Shown: one piece after another, positions 38,221-47,093 of the stretch
Layout of the letters: each line of letters opens with the position of its first letter
How positions within the stretch are numbered: the stretch's first letter is position 1
DNA from: Flavobacterium proteolyticum
Lineage (GTDB): Bacteria > Bacteroidota > Bacteroidia > Flavobacteriales > Flavobacteriaceae
Assembly (NCBI RefSeq): GCF_015223105.1
Contig: NZ_JADFTZ010000005.1
Coordinates: forward strand, 124,001-188,000
Reading direction: 5' to 3'
DNA length: 64,000 nucleotides
Translations under genes and position numbers: made by a program
Notes under the pieces: generated by a model
Databases searched by the model: none
What the model was told of the DNA's origin: nothing
The model's input: the letters and a program-made list of their open reading frames with translations, nothing else

Positions 38221-39972
38221 ATGTTTGATATTGAAGTATTAAAGGAGATGAAACTCTCTGATTTGCAAGAGATTGCAAAAGTTGCGAAAATTAATAAATA
38301 CCGTTCGCTAAAAAAAGACGATTTGGTATATATGATTTTAGATTTGCAAGCAGCTAAACCAGAAGTTATTAAATCAGATTTAGCTCCTGAACCAACGACA
38401 GAAAAGCCAAAAGAAAAAAGGGCACGAATTGCTCCAAAAAAAGGAATTGCGAAAGCTTCAGAAGTTAAAAAAGACTTGTTTTCTGAACCTGTAAAAGTCG
38501 AAGCCACCCAACCAGAGAAGAAAGAAAAAGAAGAAGTTTCTGAATCAGCTCCAAAGCAAAACCTAAAACAACCTCGTAAAGAGTTTAAAAACAAAAAGCC
38601 TTTACCAGAAAATAAAAATGAAGTAACTACTTCAGAAGAAAAAGCAACTACCGAAGCCGTTGCAACCGAAATTACTCCAAAAGAAAAGATTCAGCCTAAA
38701 AATCCAAATCACAAGGCAAATCAAAATAATCCCAACCATCCTGATTACAAAAAGAATGTTGCACCAGAAGCATCAAATGGTAATAATGGGAACACCAACA
38801 AAAATCAAAACCAACACCAGAATAAAAAACAAAATTTCAGAGAACCTGATTATGAGTTCGACGGAATTATTGAAAGTGAAGGCGTTTTAGAAATGATGCC
38901 TGATGGTTACGGATTTTTACGTTCGTCAGATTACAACTATTTAGCGTCTCCAGATGATATTTATTTGTCAACGTCTCAAATTCGTTTATTTGGATTAAAA
39001 ACAGGAGACACAGTAAAAGGAGTAGTGCGCCCTCCGAAAGAAGGAGAGAAATACTTTCCATTAGTAAAAGTGTTGAAAATCAATGGTCATGACCCACAAG
39101 TAGTGCGTGATAGAATTGCTTTTGATCATTTAACGCCAATATTTCCAAAAGAAAAATTCAATTTAGCAGAACGTAGTAGTACTATTTCGACTCGTATTAT
39201 TGATTTGTTTTCGCCAATTGGAAAAGGACAACGTGGTATGATTGTAGCCCAACCAAAAACGGGTAAAACCATGTTATTGAAAGATGTTGCGAATGCTATT
39301 GCTGCCAATCATCCTGAAGTTTATCTAATTGTTTTATTAATTGATGAACGTCCGGAAGAGGTAACCGATATGCAACGCAGCGTTCGTGGTGAAGTAATTG
39401 CTTCAACTTTCGACAGAGAGCCACAAGAGCATGTTAAGATTGCTAATATTGTTTTAGAAAAAGCAAAACGTTTAGTAGAATGTGGTCACGATGTAGTGAT
39501 TTTATTAGACTCGATTACGCGTTTAGCAAGAGCTTATAATACAGTTCAACCAGCATCAGGAAAAGTATTGAGTGGTGGTGTAGATGCGAATGCCTTACAA
39601 AAACCAAAACGTTTCTTTGGAGCGGCTCGTAATGTAGAAAATGGTGGTTCGTTGAGTATCATCGCAACTGCATTAACAGAAACCGGTTCTAAAATGGACG
39701 AAGTAATCTTCGAAGAATTCAAAGGAACAGGAAATATGGAATTACAGTTGGACAGAAGAATTGCCAACAAACGTATTTTCCCTGCAATCGATTTGGTTTC
39801 TTCAAGTACACGTCGCGACGATTTGTTATTAGACGAAAATACCATTCAAAGAATGTGGATTATGCGTAAATACTTAGCCGATATGAATCCAGTAGAAGCT
39901 ATGGATTTCATCCACGACCGTTTCAAGAAAACCAGAAACAACGAAGAATTCTTAATTTCGATGAATGAATAA
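38221..39972 (+). CDS. rho: Transcription termination factor Rho with long disordered insertion
   Basis: Rho is a hexameric RNA helicase that ends transcription. The 583-residue protein is about 160 longer than E. coli Rho. Residues 1-44 form the Rho N helical domain; about 45-214 are a Lys/Glu/Pro- then Asn/Gln-rich low-complexity insertion; the RNA-binding cold-shock fold begins at about 215 ([20 protein letters not shown]); the motor has the P-loop AQPKTGKT at 343-350, [14 protein letters not shown] and the Q/R loop near [19 protein letters not shown]. Large insertions at this point are known in Bacteroidota Rho. Confidence 0.96.
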   Translation: MFDIEVLKEMKLSDLQEIAKVAKINKYRSLKKDDLVYMILDLQAAKPEVIKSDLAPEPTTEKPKEKRARIAPKKGIAKASEVKKDLFSEPVKVEATQPEKKEKEEVSESAPKQNLKQPRKEFKNKKPLPENKNEVTTSEEKATTEAVATEITPKEKIQPKNPNHKANQNNPNHPDYKKNVAPEASNGNNGNTNKNQNQHQNKKQNFREPDYEFDGIIESEGVLEMMPDGYGFLRSSDYNYLASPDDIYLSTSQIRLFGLKTGDTVKGVVRPPKEGEKYFPLVKVLKINGHDPQVVRDRIAFDHLTPIFPKEKFNLAERSSTISTRIIDLFSPIGKGQRGMIVAQPKTGKTMLLKDVANAIAANHPEVYLIVLLIDERPEEVTDMQRSVRGEVIASTFDREPQEHVKIANIVLEKAKRLVECGHDVVILLDSITRLARAYNTVQPASGKVLSGGVDANALQKPKRFFGAARNVENGGSLSIIATALTETGSKMDEVIFEEFKGTGNMELQLDRRIANKRIFPAIDLVSSSTRRDDLLLDENTIQRMWIMRKYLADMNPVEAMDFIHDRFKKTRNNEEFLISMNE

Positions 39973-39978
39973 AAACAG

Positions 39979-40006
39979 AAACTCCGATGAAAATCGGAGT
40001 TTTTTT
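39979..40006 (+). terminator. Intrinsic terminator after rho
   Basis: A 10-bp stem (AAACTCCGAT) closed by a GAAA tetraloop and followed by seven T residues. A nearly identical hairpin ends tpiA at 40.97 kb. Confidence 0.88.
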
Positions 40007-40033
40007 ATGGGTTTATTTTTGAATAGTACTTAT

Positions 40034-40522
40034 TTACATTGGAGCATTTGTCATAAAGTTATTAAAATCTCCAGTTGATAAATTTATGGTTCCATAAAAA
40101 TAACAATTACCACCTCCTAAAACATTAAAACCTTCAGTTTTCCATTTATCATTGTCAACCCGACAAAAGCAACTTACAAATACTTCTTTTTGTTTTGTTT
40201 TTTTGTTAATATAAGGAAAGTATTGTCTTTTATAATTATTGAGGCTAACAATTAAATTTGGCCACTCAGTTGGTGTATCGTGAAACATTTTCTTTATGTC
40301 AATGTTCATTTTTTCTACAGCTTTTGGTAAAATTTTATTTACTTCTTCAACTTCTTTTTTAGTTAGAAACGTTGGTGTTGCTCCTTCCCATGAATATGTT
40401 TCTAAAATAGCAATATAAATTTCACCTTTCGAGTTTTTAATCCATTTTTCGGATTTTTCTGAGTCACTTTTATTACAATTAATAAAAGATAGAATAGATA
40501 AAAGCAAAATAATGATTTTCAT
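40034..40522 (-). CDS. Putative lipoprotein, function unknown
   Basis: A 162-residue product with a lipobox-like start (LLLSILSFINCNKSDSEKS). The body includes EIYIAILETYSWEGATPTFLTKKEVEEVNKIL and a Cys pair in FVSCFCRVD with another Cys in GGGNCYFYG, which might form a disulphide. No family recognised. The 22-base gap to the DUF1801 gene upstream suggests one transcript. Confidence 0.6.
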   Translation of the reverse strand: MKIIILLLSILSFINCNKSDSEKSEKWIKNSKGEIYIAILETYSWEGATPTFLTKKEVEEVNKILPKAVEKMNIDIKKMFHDTPTEWPNLIVSLNNYKRQYFPYINKKTKQKEVFVSCFCRVDNDKWKTEGFNVLGGGNCYFYGTINLSTGDFNNFMTNAPM

Positions 40523-40544
40523 AACAAATTTCTTTAAATATAAT

Positions 40545-40937
40545 TTACTTTAACCTTTTCAAAACGCCTTTTCGTTTTACAATATTCTTGTAATCCCACT
40601 GAATTTCTTTTGCTTTTTGAAGCCAAATTTTTAAATCGATTGTGTCAATTTCGTTAACCGAATTATAAAAAATAGAAGCGTCTTGAAATTTACCGCCTAA
40701 TACATTCAATTTATTTTCATCAAACGATTTTCCGCTCCAAAATAGTAATCGGATGCCTTTCTTTTGTTTGCTGTACCCTACAATGGGATTGCCATCTAAA
40801 AACCAAACGGGATGTGCATGCCAAATTTTATTTTCCGCTTCTGGTAAATAGAAGTTGATTTGTTCTGCCAATGCATTACAAATTAATTGGTCCTCTGTTG
40901 ATTGAGAGTTGTTGTAAGCTTGTACATCTAAATTCAT
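40545..40937 (-). CDS. DUF1801 domain protein
   Basis: A 130-residue soluble protein of the YdhG-like DUF1801 fold: NFYLPEAENKIWHAHPVWFLDGNPIVGYSKQKKGIRLLFW is the typical helix-strand core, read as motifs KIWHAHPVW, PIVGYSKQKKG and LLFWSGKSF. Family function is not established. It ends immediately upstream of a putative lipoprotein gene. Confidence 0.75.
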   Translation of the reverse strand: MNLDVQAYNNSQSTEDQLICNALAEQINFYLPEAENKIWHAHPVWFLDGNPIVGYSKQKKGIRLLFWSGKSFDENKLNVLGGKFQDASIFYNSVNEIDTIDLKIWLQKAKEIQWDYKNIVKRKGVLKRLK

Positions 40938-40964
40938 AAGAATGTTGTTTCAATCAAATGTAAT

Positions 40965-40989
40965 AAAAAACTCCGATGAAAATCGGAGT
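40965..40989 (-). terminator. Intrinsic terminator after tpiA
   Basis: An 8-bp stem (ACTCCGAT) read on the minus strand, followed by a run of six T. The sequence of stem and loop is identical to the terminator behind rho. Confidence 0.75.
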
Positions 40990-41024
40990 CTTAAATGCTA
41001 TTTTAGAAACACAGATTTAAATAA

Positions 41025-41074
41025 TTTAAAAATCAGTGTAAATCCGTTAAATCTGTGTTATCCGCGTTCCAAAA
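41025..41074. repeat. Second copy of the AATCTGTGTTATCCGCGTTC intergenic repeat
   Basis: The segment shares the 20-bp core at 41050-41069 and most of about 27 flanking bases with the copy near 34.3 kb, in the same orientation and again in a gap between minus-strand genes. No coding potential. Confidence 0.75.
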
Positions 41075-41076
41075 AA

Positions 41077-41826
41077 TTAAAACCCATTCACAATTGCCAA
41101 AAAGTCATCAGCTTTTAACGCAGCGCCACCAATTAATCCGCCATCAACATCAGGTTTTAAGAAGATTTCTTTCGCGTTGTCTGGTTTTACACTTCCACCG
41201 TATAAAATGGTTAAGTTGTCTGCGATATCAAATCCGTATACTTTTTCAACTAATGTTCTAATGAATTTGTGCATTTCTTGCGCTTGTTCTGGAGATGCGG
41301 TTTCGCCTGTTCCAATCGCCCAAACCGGTTCGTATGCTAAAACAATATTCGCCCAATCTTTCTTTTCTAAATGGAACAATCCATCTCGTAATTGATTCTC
41401 AACAATATTAAAATGGTTATTAATTTGTCTGTCTTTTAATTCTTCACCAAAACAGAAAATAATTCGCATTTCATGTTTTAAAGCGGTATCCACTTTACTA
41501 GCTAATAAAGCATCTGTTTCATGAAAATACGCACGTCTTTCGCTGTGACCAAGAATTACCGTTGTTACTCCAATATCAGTTAACATAGAAGCAGCAATTT
41601 CGCCTGTAAAAGCACCACCTTCCGCTTGGTGCATGTTTTGTGCTGCTACCGTAATTCCTTTTCCATTCGTGATTTCAACTGCTTTTGATAGGTTGACAAA
41701 CGTTGGAGCTACAATAATTTCAGTAGTAGTATTTGGTTTTTTAGCGATAATTTCTTCTAATAATGCAACAGTTTCTTTTTGCGTTTTGTGCATTTTCCAG
41801 TTTCCAGCAACGATATTTTTTCTCAT
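41077..41826 (-). CDS. tpiA: Triose-phosphate isomerase
   Basis: Interconverts dihydroxyacetone phosphate and glyceraldehyde-3-phosphate in glycolysis. The 249-residue protein starts MRKNIVAGNWKMHK with the catalytic Lys11, has the electrophilic His in VILGHSERR, the catalytic Glu in LAYEPVWAIGTG and the phosphate loop LYGGSVKPDN. Full length and without oddities. Confidence 0.97.
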   Translation of the reverse strand: MRKNIVAGNWKMHKTQKETVALLEEIIAKKPNTTTEIIVAPTFVNLSKAVEITNGKGITVAAQNMHQAEGGAFTGEIAASMLTDIGVTTVILGHSERRAYFHETDALLASKVDTALKHEMRIIFCFGEELKDRQINNHFNIVENQLRDGLFHLEKKDWANIVLAYEPVWAIGTGETASPEQAQEMHKFIRTLVEKVYGFDIADNLTILYGGSVKPDNAKEIFLKPDVDGGLIGGAALKADDFLAIVNGF

Positions 41827-41936
41827 TGAAATTTCATTTTTAATAATTTCAAAAGTACTAATTTGTTTGTATTATTAGTATTTTTTGGTCACCTCTTTGT
41901 AATAAATTTACGCAAAGGTTTGCGAAGATTCGACTA

Positions 41937-42440
41937 TTATTTGACTTTATTTAATACTTCTTTTATTTTGTCAAAATCTTTTTCAATGGCTCTGTATAAA
42001 ACAATTTTACCAGTTTTGTCCACTATTAAGTATCTTGGAATCCAATCTACATTTAATGATGTTCCAAATGTTCCTTTCATGTTATCACCAATGAAATAAT
42101 TTTCACCTTCTACTTCGTATTTTTCGATTCCTTGAATCCATTTTTCAACTGTTTTGTCAAAGGATAAGTTAACAAAAACAACATCTTTACCATAAGTTTG
42201 GTTTAATTTTTTTACTTCTGGCATGGCTTTAATACAATCTGAACACCATGAAGCCCAAAGTTCTATGAATATTGTCTTTCCTTCGTGTTTTTTTACGATT
42301 TCTTGAAAAGTAATTGGTTTATCTTCGGTTGTTTTTAAAACATAATTAAGACTTTCATTTTTAAAAGTCGTTTCTTCTTTTTGTGCACATCCTAAAGTAC
42401 TGATTAGCATAGTTGCTAAAACGAAAATTTTCTTTATCAT
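41937..42440 (-). CDS. TlpA-like thioredoxin-fold protein
   Basis: A 167-residue exported protein: a signal or lipoprotein segment (VLATMLISTLGCAQKEE) is followed by a thioredoxin domain with the redox CxxC in LWASWCSDCIKAMPEVK and the cis-Pro loop in DWIPRYLIVDKTG. It probably reduces or isomerises disulphides in the periplasm. A larger thioredoxin-like fusion is encoded just upstream at 42.6 kb, also on the minus strand. Confidence 0.82.
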   Translation of the reverse strand: MIKKIFVLATMLISTLGCAQKEETTFKNESLNYVLKTTEDKPITFQEIVKKHEGKTIFIELWASWCSDCIKAMPEVKKLNQTYGKDVVFVNLSFDKTVEKWIQGIEKYEVEGENYFIGDNMKGTFGTSLNVDWIPRYLIVDKTGKIVLYRAIEKDFDKIKEVLNKVK

Positions 42441-42462
42441 AATTTTACTTTTTATTTATCTT

Positions 42463-42582
42463 AAACACATAGGTACATAGTTTTAGTTTAATTGATTTCT
42501 TTTAAAAGTGTTTAAAGAATAAAATACTCAGATTTTATCACATTAGTCAACACTTCAAAATTATCTATGTTTCTATGTGTTT
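42463..42582. repeat. 18-bp inverted repeat flanking an 84-bp spacer
   Basis: AAACACATAGGTACATAG at 42463-42480 faces CTATGTTTCTATGTGTTT at 42565-42582, with 16 of 18 positions complementary. It fills the gap between two thioredoxin-like genes. It could be a small repeat element or an RNA fold; no gene inside. Confidence 0.7.
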
Positions 42583-42587
42583 AATAA

Positions 42588-43661
42588 TTATTTTTTTAAT
42601 TCTGAATACGGTTTTTTAATTAATTTTTTGAATTCGGCTCCATTGAATTTATTTTCATTGATGCCGTCGTAGTATTTGAATTCGTTACCATTCCATAAAT
42701 ATTTCACTCCTGGCGTATCTCTTCCAGTTCCTAATTCGGTCCAAAATGGAATCACATCAATCATTTTGTAAGGGAATTTAGTTCCTGCGAATTCAAAGAA
42801 GGTTGGAACTTTCTCTGGTTCTTCATTCATAAAAATCACGTAAATAGGAGGAAAGTTCTTGTCTTTTTTACGCATTTCGTTCAACTCTTTTGCAGTATCC
42901 ATACAATGGTCGCAACCAGGAACAAAATAGCACAGAATCTTTTTATCGGTATCAATTCCAGGGAAATATTTCTCGTAACCCGATTTTACTTTTTTAGGAG
43001 TGTCTTCAGTTTTCTTTTCTTCTACTTTTTTAACGGTATCTTTTACTATTTCATCTTTTGGTTCTTCTGTATTTAAGACAGAAGTAGAATCTACAATTAT
43101 ACCTAAATTCTCTTGAATTTCAGAAGTTGGTTCTTCCACAACTTTTTCAACTGGTCTTATTGGAGCCACCATAAAAAGCCCTAAAATACAACCTAAAGCA
43201 ACCGATTTCAACAACCAAAAATTCGATTTTCCATCAGCAGGTACTAATTTGAATAACCAAACTAACAATCCAATCGCAATGATATTTTTGATAATGGCTT
43301 CTACTGGTGTCATTGGAATTAATTCTCCGAAACAACCACAATTTCCTGCATTTCCGCTTACGAAAGTGGTGTAGCTTAAGTGAATTGTGAAAACCGCTAA
43401 TAATAAAATCGTAGCAGGAATCGTGATTTTTTTCAAGTAATCTTTTAATAAAATAGCAATTCCCAAAGCAAATTCAATTCCGATTAAAATTCTTGAAAAA
43501 TAAGGAGCAAAACCTTCTGAAAATCCTAGTGGATACAATTGTTTTACTTCAAAAGTGGAAATTGCAAAATACGGCGAAGGATATAATTTGGCTACAGCCG
43601 AAACAATAAATAAGGCAGAAATGATTAGGCGTAAAATCCAACTTAAGTTTTCTTTTTTCAT
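42588..43661 (-). CDS. BT_3928-like DoxX-type membrane protein with thioredoxin-like tail
   Basis: A 357-residue protein with an N-terminal DoxX/MauE-like part of about five helices (residues 1-165; PYFSRILIGIEFALGIAILL; a Cys pair in GNCGCFGELIPMTP), a Glu/Lys/Thr-rich linker (about 185-235), and a C-terminal thioredoxin-like domain with CYFVPGCDHCMDTAKEL. MauE-like proteins deliver reducing power to periplasmic enzymes, so a role in envelope redox balance is plausible. It lies just upstream of a TlpA-like gene on the same strand. Confidence 0.75.
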   Translation of the reverse strand: MKKENLSWILRLIISALFIVSAVAKLYPSPYFAISTFEVKQLYPLGFSEGFAPYFSRILIGIEFALGIAILLKDYLKKITIPATILLLAVFTIHLSYTTFVSGNAGNCGCFGELIPMTPVEAIIKNIIAIGLLVWLFKLVPADGKSNFWLLKSVALGCILGLFMVAPIRPVEKVVEEPTSEIQENLGIIVDSTSVLNTEEPKDEIVKDTVKKVEEKKTEDTPKKVKSGYEKYFPGIDTDKKILCYFVPGCDHCMDTAKELNEMRKKDKNFPPIYVIFMNEEPEKVPTFFEFAGTKFPYKMIDVIPFWTELGTGRDTPGVKYLWNGNEFKYYDGINENKFNGAEFKKLIKKPYSELKK

Positions 43662-43721
43662 GCTTTTTTTGATTTTTGATAAAAATACAATTTACAAAAA
43701 AGGTAATGTGTTAACGACTTG

Positions 43722-44261
43722 TTATTTATTTTCCATTAAAATCAAGGCGAAAACCGAATAGTTTATCATGTCTTGGTAATTGGCATCAATTCCTTCCGAA
43801 ACTAAAGTTTTTCCTTTGTTGTCTTCGATTTGCTTCACGCGAAGTAATTTTTGAATGATTAAATCGGTTAAGGAACTGATTCGCATATCGCGCCAAGCCT
43901 CGCCATAATCGTGATTTTTGTTTTCCATTAAGGCTTTCGTTTCCGCGATTTTTTCATCGTATAATTTCACTGCTTCATCAGCAGACATATCTGGTTGATT
44001 GGCAACTCCTTTTTCCATTTGAATCAAAGCCATCGCACAATAATTGATAATTCCGATGAATTCAGAAGTTTCATCTTCATCTACTTTACGGACTTCGTTT
44101 TCTTGTAAGCTGCGAATTCTTTGGGCTTTAATGAAAATTTGGTCGGTTAAAGAAGGCAAACGTAAAACACGCCATGCCGTTCCGTAATCATGTGCTTTTT
44201 TTGAAAATAAATCGCGACAAACCGCTATAACTTTATCATATTGTTGAGAAGTATTCGACAT
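43722..44261 (-). CDS. DUF1599 protein with internal duplication
   Basis: A 179-residue soluble protein starting MSNTSQQYDKVIAVCRDLF. It consists of two similar halves: KKAHDYGTAWRVLRLPSLTD near residue 22 and NKNHDYGEAWRDMRISSLTD near 112, each followed by a helix rich in Lys/Arg. The family (DUF1599, also described as nucleotide modification associated) is common beside folP in Flavobacteriaceae, which diverges from it here. The fold recalls MazG-like pyrophosphatases; function unproven. Confidence 0.8.
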   Translation of the reverse strand: MSNTSQQYDKVIAVCRDLFSKKAHDYGTAWRVLRLPSLTDQIFIKAQRIRSLQENEVRKVDEDETSEFIGIINYCAMALIQMEKGVANQPDMSADEAVKLYDEKIAETKALMENKNHDYGEAWRDMRISSLTDLIIQKLLRVKQIEDNKGKTLVSEGIDANYQDMINYSVFALILMENK

Positions 44262-44307
44262 TATTTGCTTTATATTTGTGTGAAATTTTTCAAAAGTAAG
44301 CATTTAA

Positions 44308-44336
44308 GTGAAAAGTGAAAAGTGAAAAGTGAAAAG
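44308..44336. repeat. Tandem GTGAAAA heptamer repeat
   Basis: Four perfect tandem copies of a seven-base unit in the divergent gap between the DUF1599 gene and folP. Polymerase slippage here could change promoter spacing for folP. Confidence 0.85.
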
Positions 44337-44350
44337 AAATACAAATTAAG

Positions 44351-45172
44351 ATGAATATCAATTGTAACGGAAAATTAATCGATATATCAACTCCAAAAGT
44401 AATGGGGATTTTGAATGTGACGCCCAATTCGTTTTACGATGGTGGCAAGCATAAAGAAATCAATTCGATTATTCATCAGGTTGATAAAATGCTTTCGGAA
44501 GGAGCTGATTTTATTGATATCGGAGCCTATTCGAGTAAGCCAAGTGCCGAATTTGTCTCGGAAGAGGAAGAAATCAAACGTTTGGTTCCGATTGTGAAAT
44601 CATTGGTTGAAACGTTTCCTAATATTGTTTTATCGGTTGATACGTTTCGAGCTCAAGTTGCGAAAGCTTCAGTAGAAAATGGCGTAGCGATGGTTAATGA
44701 CATTGCAGCAGGTTTGTTAGATGATAAAATGTTGGAAACCGTTGCCGAATTGAAAGTGCCGTATATTATGATGCACATGCGAGGCAACCCGCAAACGATG
44801 CAAAGTCTAACTGATTATAAAGATATTGTGAAAGAAATGATTTTCTATTTTTCAGAGCGAATTCAAAAGGCGAGAAGCTTTGGAATTTCGGATATTATCA
44901 TTGATCCTGGATTTGGTTTTGCCAAAACATTGGAACAGAATTATGAAGTGTTGCATAAAATGGAATTATTTTCGATGTTAGAATTGCCATTTTTAGCGGG
45001 GATTTCAAGAAAATCGATGATTTATAAAGTGTTAGAAAGTTCGCCACAAGAAGCCTTAAATGGAACTTCGGTTTTGAATACAATTGCGTTACAAAAAGGA
45101 GCTAAAATTCTTCGAGTTCACGATGTAAAAGAAGCGGTGGAATGTATAAAATTAGTCAGTAAATTAAAATAA
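44351..45172 (+). CDS. folP: Dihydropteroate synthase
   Basis: Joins para-aminobenzoate to the pterin diphosphate in folate synthesis and is the sulphonamide target. The 273-residue protein has the pterin loop MGILNVTPNSFYDGGKH, DIGAYSSKP, SVDTFRAQVA, MHMRGNPQTMQ, DPGFGFAKTLEQNYEVL and the Lys-containing GISRKSMIYKVL. The next gene starts three bases after the stop, so they form an operon. Confidence 0.95.
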   Translation: MNINCNGKLIDISTPKVMGILNVTPNSFYDGGKHKEINSIIHQVDKMLSEGADFIDIGAYSSKPSAEFVSEEEEIKRLVPIVKSLVETFPNIVLSVDTFRAQVAKASVENGVAMVNDIAAGLLDDKMLETVAELKVPYIMMHMRGNPQTMQSLTDYKDIVKEMIFYFSERIQKARSFGISDIIIDPGFGFAKTLEQNYEVLHKMELFSMLELPFLAGISRKSMIYKVLESSPQEALNGTSVLNTIALQKGAKILRVHDVKEAVECIKLVSKLK

Positions 45173-45175
45173 AGA

Positions 45176-45913
45176 ATGAAGAAATTAGTTGCTATTGTTG
45201 CCTTGATGGGCTTGTTTTCTTGTAATAACGAAGAAGTATTGTTGCCTCAAGAAAATGTTTCGGTTCTAAAAGAAATGACCGATCATTCGCCTATTTATAT
45301 GTTTTTCAAAACGGAAGAAAATCCAGATGACAAAGAAAAATTAGATACGATTGTAGAAGTGAATCGTAAAAATGCTATTGCTTCTACCAATTGGGTTTTT
45401 AATATCGACAAACGTTTGCCGTTGAAATTAGTCATTCCAGAAGTGATGAATTTGCAAGACAAAAAGAAACGCAGTTCGCATTCAAAAGAAGGAACAATGA
45501 ACGTTTTTACGTATTCGGATAGCGTGGCTAAGAATTTAGCGTTTTTCCCTTTTACGGATGTAGAGTTTAAATACAGAAAACATTTTTCTAAGTTTTTCAT
45601 TAAAAAACACGCCGAACATTATAGAAACTTTCACAATTTTACCGTAAATTTCAATAAAGACAACAAAATTACCGTTGATGGTGTAGATGTTACAAGAGAA
45701 GAGTTTGTAGATTACATAAAAGAATTTGCTGATTTCACAAGTGATGGTAAAATCACGATGTTACATTTGAACTTTGATAATCGCTTAACGTATGGCCAAT
45801 ACATTCAAAATAAAATTTTGGCATGGAAAGCAACAAACAACGAAATCCAATTGTCTTCTTTTGAGTTTGTGTATGATGAGAAGAAGTTGCCGGAATGTGG
45901 GTGTAAGTTGTAG
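45176..45913 (+). CDS. Putative lipoprotein cotranscribed with folP
   Basis: A 245-residue exported protein with a lipobox (LVAIVALMGLFSCNNEE). The body is rich in charged residues; KYRKHFSKFFIKKHAEHYRNFHNF and NTNEIQLSSFEFVYDEKKLPECGCKL-type segments are visible, the latter with a terminal Cys-Gly-Cys. No domain recognised. Its start lies three bases from the folP stop codon. Confidence 0.65.
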   Translation: MKKLVAIVALMGLFSCNNEEVLLPQENVSVLKEMTDHSPIYMFFKTEENPDDKEKLDTIVEVNRKNAIASTNWVFNIDKRLPLKLVIPEVMNLQDKKKRSSHSKEGTMNVFTYSDSVAKNLAFFPFTDVEFKYRKHFSKFFIKKHAEHYRNFHNFTVNFNKDNKITVDGVDVTREEFVDYIKEFADFTSDGKITMLHLNFDNRLTYGQYIQNKILAWKATNNEIQLSSFEFVYDEKKLPECGCKL

Positions 45914-45968
45914 TTGGTAGTTTGAAGTTGGGAGTTTCGAGAATCCAACTTAAAAAAATTAATAGTTT

Positions 45969-46439
45969 ATGAAGATTAAATACGTAATTATAATTCTTAT
46001 ACATTTTCTAGTTTTTTTTGTCAATGGTCAAAATAGAAGTGTTTCTGGTAAAGTGATTTCTGAAGATTTAGAACCGCTAGCAGGTGTGCAAATTAGAAAT
46101 TCTGATAATGAACTTGTTGGAGAAACAGATTTTGATGGTCAATTTAATATTATCATTTCTGAAAAAAATGATAGTTTATTATTTTTCTATGCAGGTATGG
46201 AATTTACTGACATAAAGTTGAAAGAAGATTGTGAAAATGTAGAAGTTATCATGATGTATTATGTAATTTATGATTTTATTTCGTCAAAAAAAATTGACAG
46301 ACTACGAAAGAAAAGATATAAAAAATTGAATGAAAAACTTTTACTTGCAACGGATAAGGGGATTTTTAAGAATAAACATAGCTGTTATGTGAGAAATTTT
46401 AAACCACTTCAACCAGATTTAGATAGAATAGGGAAGTAG
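45969..46439 (+). CDS. Secreted protein with carboxypeptidase-regulatory-like domain
   Basis: A 156-residue protein with a signal peptide (VIIILIHFLVFFVNGQ). Residues about 22-100 form a CarboxypepD_reg-like beta domain (RSVSGKVISEDLEPLAGVQIRN, then GETDFDGQFNIIIS), the module common at the N-terminus of TonB-dependent receptors but here without a barrel. The remainder is basic (KKIDRLRKKRYKK). Function unknown. Confidence 0.7.
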   Translation: MKIKYVIIILIHFLVFFVNGQNRSVSGKVISEDLEPLAGVQIRNSDNELVGETDFDGQFNIIISEKNDSLLFFYAGMEFTDIKLKEDCENVEVIMMYYVIYDFISSKKIDRLRKKRYKKLNEKLLLATDKGIFKNKHSCYVRNFKPLQPDLDRIGK

Positions 46440-46566
46440 TTTAAAAAATAATAGTATATAATAAATCAGTTTATCTCTCAGTTTTTACTATACATTCTCA
46501 TTCAGAAGAACATTTTTCTTGGCAAAACTAATTCCTTTTACCCTTTACCTTTATCCTTTTACCTTA

Positions 46567-47040
46567 TCACTGATGATGATACGGTTCATTTCTTAAAATC
46601 GTAAAGCCTCTATAAATTTGTTCAATTACGAACAAGCGCACCATTTGATGCGAAAACGTCATTTCGGATAAGGAAACTTTACCTTGTGCTTTTTGGTAAA
46701 CGGTTTCACTAAATCCGTATGGACCACCAATTACAAAAACTAAGGTTTTAATTCCTGCATTCATTTTCTTTTGTAAAAAGTCAGAGAAACCAACGCTGCT
46801 AAAGGTTTTGCCGTTTTCGTCGAGTAGAATTAATTGGTCGGTTGGTGTAATTTTGGATAAAATCAATTCGCCTTCTTTTTCTTTTTGTTGGGCTTCCGAT
46901 AAGTTCTTTACGTTTTTGATATCGGGAATAATTTCCAAATCAAATTTCACGTAAAAAGACAAACGCTTGGTATAATCATCGATTAAGGTTTGAAGCGCTT
47001 TATTATCTGTTTTTCCGATAGCTAAAAGACGAATGTTCAT
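46567..47040 (-). CDS. rlmH: 23S rRNA (pseudouridine1915-N3)-methyltransferase
   Basis: RlmH methylates pseudouridine 1915 in helix 69 of 23S rRNA on 70S ribosomes. The 157-residue SPOUT protein has FVIGGPYGFSETV (SAM knot) and the C-terminal LSEMTFSHQMVRLFVIEQIYRGFTI with NEPYHHQ at the end, all invariant in the family. Length is standard. Confidence 0.96.
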   Translation of the reverse strand: MNIRLLAIGKTDNKALQTLIDDYTKRLSFYVKFDLEIIPDIKNVKNLSEAQQKEKEGELILSKITPTDQLILLDENGKTFSSVGFSDFLQKKMNAGIKTLVFVIGGPYGFSETVYQKAQGKVSLSEMTFSHQMVRLFVIEQIYRGFTILRNEPYHHQ

Positions 47041-47061
47041 GTGGTTGGTTTTGTGAAATGA

Positions 47062-47088
47062 AAAATCACTCTTTTTAGGAGTGATTTT
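47062..47088 (-). terminator. Intrinsic terminator
   Basis: A 10-bp perfect stem (AAAATCACTC) with a seven-base loop and a T run on the minus strand, right behind the 495-residue conserved gene. Confidence 0.75.
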
Positions 47089-47093
47089 CGATA

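Noticed and set aside
42588..43661. Fusion created by frameshift
   Set aside because: The DoxX-like and thioredoxin-like parts are in one clean frame, as in related proteins.
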